From CAZSWR01 sp964610885 (GTDB lineage Bacteria; Bacteroidota; Ignavibacteria; Kapaibacteriales; UBA2268): DNA of 26,847 nt. A program made the translations under genes and the position numbers. Positions within the stretch are counted from its first letter, which is position 1; every line of letters starts with the position of its first letter. This document shows positions 14,531 through 21,367 of the stretch, piece after piece. A model generated the notes under the pieces. It was not told the origin of the DNA. It saw nothing but the letters and a program-made list of their open reading frames with translations, and made no database searches. The DNA lies in contig CAZSWR010000049.1 of the NCBI GenBank assembly GCA_964610885.1, positions 1 to 26,847 on the forward strand. Reading direction: 5' to 3'.

Positions 14531-15946
14531 CTACTTCAGCCTGCTTCGTAGCGCTGAGTAGCTCAGTCCGAGATACCGAGCCACGTCGGCTTTGCGCCCG
14601 CCGAAGCGCCTCATTGCCATTTGCACGATTTCCTGTTCGTGCTCTAATATATCGAAACCTTCCTCAGGGAGCAAAAAATTGCCGGGAGTCAGTATTGGTT
14701 TGCCCCAGTCCAAAAGGCTCGGGTCGGCCAATTCGAGGAACGAAAGGTGTTCGGCCTTCAGCTCGATATCGTCGTGAAGTATCGTTACCTTGTCAATCGT
14801 ATTCTTCAATTCCCTGACGTTGCCGGGCCAATCGTAGGCTTCGAGCACGGCGACAGCGGATTCGCCAATCAGACGGAACTTCTTTCCACGCTTTTCTGTC
14901 GATTGGTGCAGGAAGAACTGCGCCAGCGGCACAATCGATTCGCGGTCGTCGCGAAGAGGCTCCAGGTGTATGTATCCCACATTCAATCTGTGGTACAAAT
15001 CCGTACGGAAGCCGCCCTCGGCCACCAATTTGTTTAGTTTCCGGTTCGACGCGGCGATGAATCGCACGTCCAGTTTGGTTCGGCCCTTTCCGCCGACGCG
15101 AATAATCTCTTTCATTTGTATGGCGCGCAGCAGCTTCGGTTGCATGTCCAACGGCAGGTCGCCAATCTCGTCGAAAAATATCGAGCCGCCGTCTGCCGAT
15201 TCGAGTAGGCCACGCTTGCCTCGGGACGCAGCGCCTGTAAATGCACCCGATTCGTAACCGAACAGTTCGCTCTCAAACAAATTCGGCGAAATTGCAGGAC
15301 AATTTATTGCTACGAACGGGGCAGCACTTTTTTCATTGCCATAATGGACAATCTGGGCGATTAGTTCTTTGCCCGTCCCGCTTTCGCCCTCGATGAGCAC
15401 CGGGACTTCCGGGTCTTCGTGGAAAATAAGGGCAGCGGCAATGGCTTTTTTCAGCGATTGCGAGTAAATTCCGATCTTGTCTCCGCCGGGCAATACGAAG
15501 GCATTCGGCGAGGGATTGATTCGTACAGCCGTTTCGGATGTTTCGGGCGGAGCGGCGGGCGCGTCCGGGAGGGCCGTTTCTTCGCGCTTCTTGGCGTGGG
15601 CGATCAGGTCGGTTAGCTTATTTATGTCGATTGGTTTGAACAGGTAGTCGTTCGCGCCTTCGCGTAGGGCCGTAACGGCGGTGTCGAGTTCGGCAAATCC
15701 CGTAAAAATGATGATTTGGGGGCTTTTGCCGTTGGCTTCGTTCCTTATCGAACGCAACAATTCAATTCCGTTCATCACGGGCATTCGGATGTCGGTCAAA
15801 ACGATTTGGTGGTATTCGGCCCTGAAGGCGTCGAGCGCTTCGCGGCCATTCGAGCAAAGTGTCAGTTCGTATCCTAACAGTCCGTTCAGGTAGTCGAAGA
15901 GCGTGTCTCGCACTAATTTGTCGTCGTCGGCAAGTAAGATTTTCAT
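14531..15946 (-). CDS. NtrC-type sigma-54-dependent response regulator
   Basis: A 471-residue transcription activator. The receiver domain has acidic residues Asp7-Asp9, phospho-acceptor Asp52 (LTDIRMP) and Lys104 (FKP). The AAA+ domain has Walker A GESGTGKE at 187-194, the sigma-54-contact loop GAFTGA at 234-239, Walker B GGSIFFDEIGD and the arginine-finger region FRTDLYHRLN. A Fis-type helix-turn-helix closes the protein (MRRFGGRKADVARYLGLSYSALRSRLK region), ending abruptly after the recognition helix, as is usual. Its ATG overlaps the stop of the kinase gene (ATGA), so the two are translationally coupled and almost surely partners. Its targets should have -24/-12 promoters; one weak candidate is at 12568-12583. 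Confidence 0.95.
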   Translation of the reverse strand: MKILLADDDKLVRDTLFDYLNGLLGYELTLCSNGREALDAFRAEYHQIVLTDIRMPVMNGIELLRSIRNEANGKSPQIIIFTGFAELDTAVTALREGANDYLFKPIDINKLTDLIAHAKKREETALPDAPAAPPETSETAVRINPSPNAFVLPGGDKIGIYSQSLKKAIAAALIFHEDPEVPVLIEGESGTGKELIAQIVHYGNEKSAAPFVAINCPAISPNLFESELFGYESGAFTGAASRGKRGLLESADGGSIFFDEIGDLPLDMQPKLLRAIQMKEIIRVGGKGRTKLDVRFIAASNRKLNKLVAEGGFRTDLYHRLNVGYIHLEPLRDDRESIVPLAQFFLHQSTEKRGKKFRLIGESAVAVLEAYDWPGNVRELKNTIDKVTILHDDIELKAEHLSFLELADPSLLDWGKPILTPGNFLLPEEGFDILEHEQEIVQMAMRRFGGRKADVARYLGLSYSALRSRLK

Positions 15947-18900
15947 TTGTCTCGCTCGGGAATGTTTGTTTCGTCTATGGTTGGGAAAACAATTCGGAAA
16001 GTTGCGCCGGTGTCTGCATTGTTGAATGCAGTAACACGCGCTCCGAATCGGTCAGTGAACATTTTCACGATGGCCAATCCGAGTCCGGTGCCGCCGGAGT
16101 TTTGCCTCGTGGAGAAGAACGGGTCGAAAAGCTGTTTCGTATCGATGTCCGGCAGTCCGGGGCCGTTGTCGCTCACTTCCAAATAGCATTCTTTGCCGAA
16201 ATTGTAGGTGGAGATTTTTATCAATTTACTGGGTTTGTTAATCAAATCCAAGGAATTGAGTGCATTTAGTATCAAATTGCTGAGGACAATTTCGAGTTGC
16301 ACTTCGTTCGCCTTCACGATTGGGCTTTCGTTGCTGAATTCGCGCACCAGTTCGATTTGGTGGGCAAAAATGCGCTGTTCGACGATGCTCAGAGTCTTGT
16401 CGATCAGTTGGTTCAGCTCCAAGTAGTCTAACTCCTGTTTCGCAGGGTCCACCCAAAACGAGCGCATATGCTTGATGATGCTGTCGATACGTATTGCCGC
16501 ATCGGACACCCTTTGGATCAGTTTCGAGATTTGCGCGGGCAGCACAGAATTGTTTTGTTTGTCCCACGAAAGGATGCCGTCGGAAGCGATTCTGATTGCA
16601 TTGAGCGGCTGGTTAATTTCGTGCGTGATGCCGCTTGCGATCACTCCGATGGACGCGATTCGGGCGGAATTGGCAACAATGGCCGAAATCTCGTTTCGCT
16701 GCTTTTCCGTCTCCAACTTCATTTCCATCATTCGGACGAACTCCCGCTCCAATTGCTTGCGCTCTGTGATGTCCATAAACGCCACGATATGGCCTTTGGT
16801 GTTTTCGTGTTCGTCCAGCGGGCGGGCCATCAGCAAAACATCCAGTATTGTGCCGTTGGCGCAGATGAATTGAGTCTCGATTTCTCCGTATCCATTCTCT
16901 GCCAATTGTTTCCCCAATGGGGCGACCGCCTCTTCGAATTCCTTTGGGCTTTTGAAAAGCTGTTCCGGCTCGAAAGTTTCGTCTATAACGTCTTCGAAGC
17001 CGATCATCTTGGCAAAATACTTATTCGACCAGGAAATTTTCCTTCTATTCGCCAAACAGATCCCAACGGGCGAGGCGGCGAGAATGGCCTTCATCGTCTT
17101 CTCGCTGAATTCCAATGCTTCCTCGGCGCGCACCCTGCCTGTGATGTCCGTGCTGACGCACAGCACCGAATGGACGATACCCGATTCGTCTTTGAGCGGT
17201 TGGAAATTGGTTTTAAGGAAGTAGTCCGTGCCGGAAATCGCTGTGGAGTATTCAGCGGCATAGCCTTCGCCGGTTTCTTGCAGGACGGCGAGCGCGGTGT
17301 TCATCTGCGCAATGGCTTCGGCGGGCAGGACTTCGTCGAACGGTTTCCCTTCGAAATCGGCAGGCGCGCCGCCGAGTGCCTTTGCAAGCGAGTTATTGAA
17401 GAGCGAGACAATCCCGTCGGAAGTGATAAGCGCAATGAACTCCGAAGCGTTGTTGATGATCTGCCGATTTTTCTCTTCCAAATCGTAGCGTTCGCTCTCG
17501 GCGCGTTTTCGCGACAGCAGCCTCCAGAGAGTGGACATGATGATCGAAGTGTGCTGTATGTCTGAATCTTCGAAATCGTAGTGTTTGTTTGCCAAAGCAA
17601 TCAGCATAACGATTTTGTTGCGGTCGAAAACGGGTATCAGCACTAAGTTCTTCAGTTCGATATGGTTTTTGGGCAGGACGTCTTTGAATAAATCCGTTTC
17701 GATCTCGTTTAAAATCAGAGGTTTCCTCTCCGTAATCGGTTTCGAGAGCAATCCGGCCTCCGTCGCTGAAATAATAAGCGTGTGTTTGAAAACTTGAGGC
17801 TCCCGATTCACAGAGAATGATTTGATTGAAATGATATCCTCGTTTTCGTTCATTGTGGCTACGAATCCGAATCTGCTGTTGGTTATTTTCACTGCCGAAT
17901 CGAGCGCGAAGGACATTATTTCGACTTCGTGCCGGTCGGCCATGTTGCTCATTTCGAGTATATCCTGCATTCGGCGGTCGTTCAGCAGCAGGTATTGCTC
18001 GGCGCGTTTCTTCTCGGTTATGTCGCGAAGCGTTGTATATAGGATGACCGTGCCATGGAAAACTATATTTGTACAGGTGATTTCGAGCGTAATTATTTTG
18101 CCGGATTTCGAGAATTGCGTCCACTCGAAGTTTCCGAATCCGAGGTTATACGCGCGGTTAATTTCCTCGGAGTATTTATCTATCGAGCGTATCCCGTCCG
18201 GTTGGTACTCCGGCGCGAAATCGCTTATCTTGTGGTTCAGCAGTTTCGATTTGGTGGGCACTGCAAAAAGCGAAAGGGCCGAATCGTTGCAATCGATGAT
18301 GTATGACCCCTGAATGAGCACTTGCGGATCAACTGACCTTTCGAATAGCGAGCGAAAGAGCACTTCGCTTTCGGCGATCATCAGGTCTTTTTTCTTTTGC
18401 GCCGTAACGTCGCGAATCACTATCGATGCCTTGGGCCGGTCCGGTTGGACGGAAACGGGATATATTTGGTTGTCGTACCATCGGCCTTGGTATTCGAGCA
18501 CAAACGAAGAGGGCTGCGCCGAGCGCAAAGATTTGTCTAAATTCAATAAATAGTCGTTTTGCGCGAATAGGCCATTGAGAGCGAAGAAGTTTTTACCGAC
18601 GAAGGATGTCTCGCCCGTAATTGCGATTGTGTTGGCTTTGTTGTTGTGCTCGATAATCGTACCTTCGGAATCGACGAGGAAAATTGGGTCGTGGATGGAA
18701 TCGATGACTGCCCGAGATTGGTTGTCCTTGACGCGGATTTGTTCCTCGAACCCGAGTTTGTATGCAGCCATTTCGAGTAGGATTTCTAATTCTTTGAAAT
18801 CGATTGGTTTGACCAAGTATCCGAAGGGCATTGAAGCCTTTGCGCGGCGCACTGTCTCCCGGTCTGAATATGCAGACAAATAGATTATCGGAATGGGATA

Positions 18901-19122
18901 CATGCTTTTGATTTCGATAGCAGTTTCGATGCCGTCTTTATTGCCATTCAATGAGATGTCCATCAGGATCAGGTCGGGCATTTCGGCTTTGACGTGCTCG
19001 ATGGCTTCTGCGCCGGAGCTTGCCTTTGCGCAGACGGTATGCCCAAGGCTCCTAAGGTTGTGTTCCAAGCTGATGGCAATAATTGCCTCGTCCTCAACTA
19101 TCAGAATGCGTAATTTATCCAT
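15943..19122 (-). CDS. Cytoplasmic REC-PAS-GAF sensor histidine kinase
   Basis: A 1059-residue kinase with no membrane segment. Order of domains: receiver (1-125, phospho-Asp55 in LMDISLNG), PAS (about 135-240), PAS (about 255-370), GAF (about 390-530), PAS (about 545-665), PAS (about 675-795), HisKA with H-box GITHEINQPLNAIR (His834), and HATPase with NLILNALNS, DNGPGLP and GGTGLGLAIV. The H-box and C-terminal layout are of the NtrB/DctB-like class that pairs with sigma-54 activators, which matches the next gene. A receiver at the N-terminus suggests input from another kinase. ATG 19122 is used because MDKLRILIVEDE is a normal receiver start; the TTG at 19149 would add 9 residues. It overlaps the regulator gene by 4 bases. 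Confidence 0.93.
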   Translation of the reverse strand: MDKLRILIVEDEAIIAISLEHNLRSLGHTVCAKASSGAEAIEHVKAEMPDLILMDISLNGNKDGIETAIEIKSMYPIPIIYLSAYSDRETVRRAKASMPFGYLVKPIDFKELEILLEMAAYKLGFEEQIRVKDNQSRAVIDSIHDPIFLVDSEGTIIEHNNKANTIAITGETSFVGKNFFALNGLFAQNDYLLNLDKSLRSAQPSSFVLEYQGRWYDNQIYPVSVQPDRPKASIVIRDVTAQKKKDLMIAESEVLFRSLFERSVDPQVLIQGSYIIDCNDSALSLFAVPTKSKLLNHKISDFAPEYQPDGIRSIDKYSEEINRAYNLGFGNFEWTQFSKSGKIITLEITCTNIVFHGTVILYTTLRDITEKKRAEQYLLLNDRRMQDILEMSNMADRHEVEIMSFALDSAVKITNSRFGFVATMNENEDIISIKSFSVNREPQVFKHTLIISATEAGLLSKPITERKPLILNEIETDLFKDVLPKNHIELKNLVLIPVFDRNKIVMLIALANKHYDFEDSDIQHTSIIMSTLWRLLSRKRAESERYDLEEKNRQIINNASEFIALITSDGIVSLFNNSLAKALGGAPADFEGKPFDEVLPAEAIAQMNTALAVLQETGEGYAAEYSTAISGTDYFLKTNFQPLKDESGIVHSVLCVSTDITGRVRAEEALEFSEKTMKAILAASPVGICLANRRKISWSNKYFAKMIGFEDVIDETFEPEQLFKSPKEFEEAVAPLGKQLAENGYGEIETQFICANGTILDVLLMARPLDEHENTKGHIVAFMDITERKQLEREFVRMMEMKLETEKQRNEISAIVANSARIASIGVIASGITHEINQPLNAIRIASDGILSWDKQNNSVLPAQISKLIQRVSDAAIRIDSIIKHMRSFWVDPAKQELDYLELNQLIDKTLSIVEQRIFAHQIELVREFSNESPIVKANEVQLEIVLSNLILNALNSLDLINKPSKLIKISTYNFGKECYLEVSDNGPGLPDIDTKQLFDPFFSTRQNSGGTGLGLAIVKMFTDRFGARVTAFNNADTGATFRIVFPTIDETNIPERDK

Positions 19123-19334
19123 AATCGTTTTTGTATCCAAGTAAAGCAAACCAAAAACTGCGGTTTCACAGTTTTGTGCAAGCCTTAAACTTATTGAATT
19201 ATTAATAAAAAACCAATGTTTTTTTATTAATATTTTATTAATGTATGAAAATATGGAAATATCTTTTATTTTTGTTAAATACTATTCCTGACTCTTCAGG
19301 GATTAATTAATTAGTTTGATTGGAAAGATATCTG
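19123..19334. promoter_or_regulatory. AT-rich divergent promoter region with inverted repeats
   Basis: This spacer separates the kinase operon from the glycosyltransferase gene. It has a perfect 12-bp inverted repeat, ATTAATAAAAAA (19201-19212) and TTTTTTATTAAT (19220-19231), with a 7-base loop, and a shorter hairpin AAAACTG/CAGTTTT around 19154-19175. These may be operator or bidirectional terminator-like structures. No promoter could be assigned with confidence. Confidence 0.45.
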
Positions 19335-20045
19335 ATGGAAAAGTATTTATCGCTTATTATTCCGGCGTATAACGAGGAGAAACGCTTGGCTGCCTCGCTT
19401 GCAAAGGCCATGGAATACCTGGCCCGAATGGAATACTCTTCGGAAATTGTCGTGGTCGATGACGGCTCGCGAGACCGAACCATAGAGGTTGCCCATTCGT
19501 GCAGCGATTCAATCATCGTGCTTCCGCAACCGAGGAACATGGGCAAGGGCGCAGCAGTGCGGCGCGGAATGCTCGAATCCAACGGCCGGTTCCGCGTTTT
19601 CACCGATGCCGACTTTTCCACTCCGATCAAAGAACTTGAGAAAATACTCCCCCGCTTGGAGGGTGGCGCCGATGTGTGCATTGGCAGCCGAGCAATGGAT
19701 CCGTCCATGATCAAAGAGCACCAACCATTCTATCGCGAATTTATGGGCAAGACATTTAATAAATTCGTCAGCACTCTTTTCTTCAAGGGTATCAAAGACA
19801 CTCAGTGCGGCTTCAAAGGCTTCAGCGCTTCCGCCGCCGAAAGGATTTTCTCTATCTCGCGTATCGATGGATTCAGCTTCGACGTCGAAGCCATTTACCT
19901 GGCCAAAAGGCTCGGATTGCACGTGGACCAGGTGCCTGTCGAGTGGTACAACGACGACCGCAGCACGGTGAACCCGATAACAGATTCTGCTCGGATGTTC
20001 CTTGAATTGTTGAAAATTCGGAAACTGCACAAATCAATATATTAA
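19335..20045 (+). CDS. Family 2 glycosyltransferase, dolichyl-phosphate-sugar synthase type
   Basis: A 236-residue GT-A fold enzyme expected to move a sugar from a nucleotide donor to a polyprenyl-phosphate carrier. It shows LSLIIPAYNEE at the start, VVVDDGSRDRT (about 42-52), NMGKGAAVRRGM, the metal-binding TDADFSTP motif (Asp-x-Asp), GSRAMDPS, and DTQCGFKGF with IDGFSFDVEAIYLAKRLG toward the end. This pattern fits the dolichyl-phosphate beta-glucosyltransferase-like group. Membrane helices found in some members are absent, so it is likely peripheral. ATG 19335 is chosen because GGAAAG lies upstream; a TTG at 19320 would add five residues. The acceptor and sugar cannot be told from the sequence. 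Confidence 0.9.
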   Translation: MEKYLSLIIPAYNEEKRLAASLAKAMEYLARMEYSSEIVVVDDGSRDRTIEVAHSCSDSIIVLPQPRNMGKGAAVRRGMLESNGRFRVFTDADFSTPIKELEKILPRLEGGADVCIGSRAMDPSMIKEHQPFYREFMGKTFNKFVSTLFFKGIKDTQCGFKGFSASAAERIFSISRIDGFSFDVEAIYLAKRLGLHVDQVPVEWYNDDRSTVNPITDSARMFLELLKIRKLHKSIY

Positions 20046-20066
20046 GGTTTGCAAAGTTTACGCATC

Positions 20067-20093
20067 AAGTGGCGACTGCCACTTAGATTTTAA
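20067..20093 (+). terminator. Small hairpin after the glycosyltransferase gene (possible terminator)
   Basis: AAGTGGC (20067-20073) pairs perfectly with GCCACTT (20078-20084) around a GACT loop, followed by AGATTTTAAG. The T-run is short, so termination would be weak. A related GACTGCCACTT motif follows the FtsI-like gene at 23527-23537. Confidence 0.4.
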
Positions 20094-20167
20094 GAGCAAC
20101 GCTATGACGATGAGGAAAGATTAAAAAAGAATCCATTTTTCCTTATATTAGAAATTCTGAGATAAAA

Positions 20168-20941
20168 ATGATTAATATAAAAAACCTTCACAAGTCATTT
20201 GGCTCGAAAGTCGTTTTGGACGGGGTGGACCTGTCGATCGAGGACGGCACGACGACCTGCATCATCGGCAAGTCCGGTTGCGGGAAAAGCGTTTTGCTCA
20301 AACATATCGTGGGTCTGCTCGAACCGGACAAAGGTTCGGTGGAAATCGACGGCCGAGTGGTGGGCGAAATGCGAAAAAAGGAACTGTTCGAGATGCGCCG
20401 CTCCATCGGATACGTCTTTCAGGGCGCTGCACTTTTCGATTCATATACAATCTTCGAAAATACCGTCATCGGCCTGTTCGAGCACGGGAACCGCGACATG
20501 GCCAAGCTTGAGGCCGAAGCGCAAAGGGTTCTCTCGGCGGTTGGGCTGATTCCGGACATTTCCGAGCGCGGCACAGAATTTTTCGACCGCGAATGGCAAA
20601 TCCTCAAAAACAAGAAGCCGTCCGACCTTTCCGGCGGAATGCGCAAGCGCGTCGGAGTGGCTCGCGCGCTCGTCGGGGAGCCGTCGTATGTGTTCTATGA
20701 CGAACCAACGACTGGCCTGGATCCCGTTACCAGCGAGCAGATCGACGATTTGATTGGGAACCTGGCTCACAAGCTGCGCGTTACGTCTTTGGTGATTACG
20801 CACGACATGTTCTCCGTCTTCCGAATTGCCAACCGAGTGGCCATGCTCGTTTCCGGCAAAGTGCGTTTCAACGGCACACCGGAGGGGCTTCGCAGTTCTA
20901 CGGACGAATCGGTAAAGGAATTCCTCGAGCGCTACGGCTAA
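20168..20941 (+). CDS. ABC transporter ATP-binding protein, MlaF-like
   Basis: A 257-residue ATPase subunit. It has Walker A GKSGCGKS, a Q-loop in GYVFQGAALFDSYT, the signature LSGGMRKRVGVARAL, Walker B YVFYDEPTTGLDP and a switch His in VITHDM. GKSGCGKSVLLKHIVGL and GAALFDSYTIFENT are typical of MlaF, the ATPase of the MlaFEDB-type phospholipid/lipid transport system between the inner and outer membranes. Compared with usual MlaF there is an insertion of about a dozen residues (ERGTEFFDREWQILKNKK region) before the signature motif. No MlaE permease, MlaD or MlaB gene is next to it, so its membrane partner lies elsewhere. The ATG follows AGATAAAA with no strong ribosome binding site. It may share transcription with the glycosyltransferase 122 bp upstream. 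Confidence 0.85.
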   Translation: MINIKNLHKSFGSKVVLDGVDLSIEDGTTTCIIGKSGCGKSVLLKHIVGLLEPDKGSVEIDGRVVGEMRKKELFEMRRSIGYVFQGAALFDSYTIFENTVIGLFEHGNRDMAKLEAEAQRVLSAVGLIPDISERGTEFFDREWQILKNKKPSDLSGGMRKRVGVARALVGEPSYVFYDEPTTGLDPVTSEQIDDLIGNLAHKLRVTSLVITHDMFSVFRIANRVAMLVSGKVRFNGTPEGLRSSTDESVKEFLERYG

Positions 20942-21290
20942 GCGCATAAGGAATTAGGGTTCTATAACGTTTTATGTGGGTAGATGTTTGAGTTTAAATC
21001 CTCCCCTTTAAGGGGCTGTCTCAGAAGGGTCATTCTGAACGGAGTGAAGAATCCATTTACATTCTTAAGTCATTGCTAATTATGGATGTTTCACTTCGTT
21101 CAACATGACGAAATAACAATTTTTCAGGCTTTTGAGACAGCCCCAAGAAATCCGTTGCGTAGCAATTGGTTTCAGGGGTGGTTAGAAAATTTCGCGAGAT
21201 AAATATCTCAAGATTCAACAGAGACTTTTTAGACGTATTTGAATCTACCCATACAAAGCGTTATTGAGCCACAATTAGGCAACTTGCAGT
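20942..21290. other. Nested-repeat spacer upstream of the FtsI-like gene
   Basis: No gene is present. An inverted pair of about 23 bp bounds it (GGTTCTATAACGTTTTATG near 20958 and CATACAAAGCGTTATTGAGCC near 21250). Between them lie the second 133-bp element (21012-21144), flanked by CTCCCCTTTA and by ATCCGTTGCGTAGCAA...CAGGGGTGG, as if the element had inserted into an older repeat. A TTG-CGTAG-CAA hairpin is at 21155-21165. Confidence 0.7.
21012..21144. repeat. 133-bp terminally inverted element, copy 2
   Basis: GGGGCTGTCTCAGAA at the left end pairs with TTTTGAGACAGCCCC at the right end. The inner arms TCATTCTGAACGGAGTGAAG and CACTTCGTTCAACATGAC pair too. Same length and same order as 310-442, with the terminal repeats better preserved here. 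Confidence 0.85.
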
Positions 21291-21322
21291 TTTGGCAATA
21301 TCGGCGAAATACTTTATGTTTG
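21291..21322 (+). promoter_or_regulatory. Bacteroidota-type promoter of the FtsI-like gene
   Basis: TTTG at 21291-21294 and TATGTTTG at 21315-21322 match the -33 (TTTG) and -7 (TAnnTTTG) consensus of the primary sigma factor in Bacteroidota, with 20 bases between. Transcription would start near 21327-21330, about 40 bases before ATG 21368, which supports that start over the one at 21239. Confidence 0.6.
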
Positions 21323-21367
21323 CACTTGTATTTTATGCAAAGTATTTGCATTTCTTGTGGGGGAAAA

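Noticed and set aside
16468..17565. Plus-strand 365-codon open frame opposite the large sensor kinase
   Set aside because: It lies wholly inside the PAS/HisKA-coding part of the kinase gene and shows no motif or credible start context.
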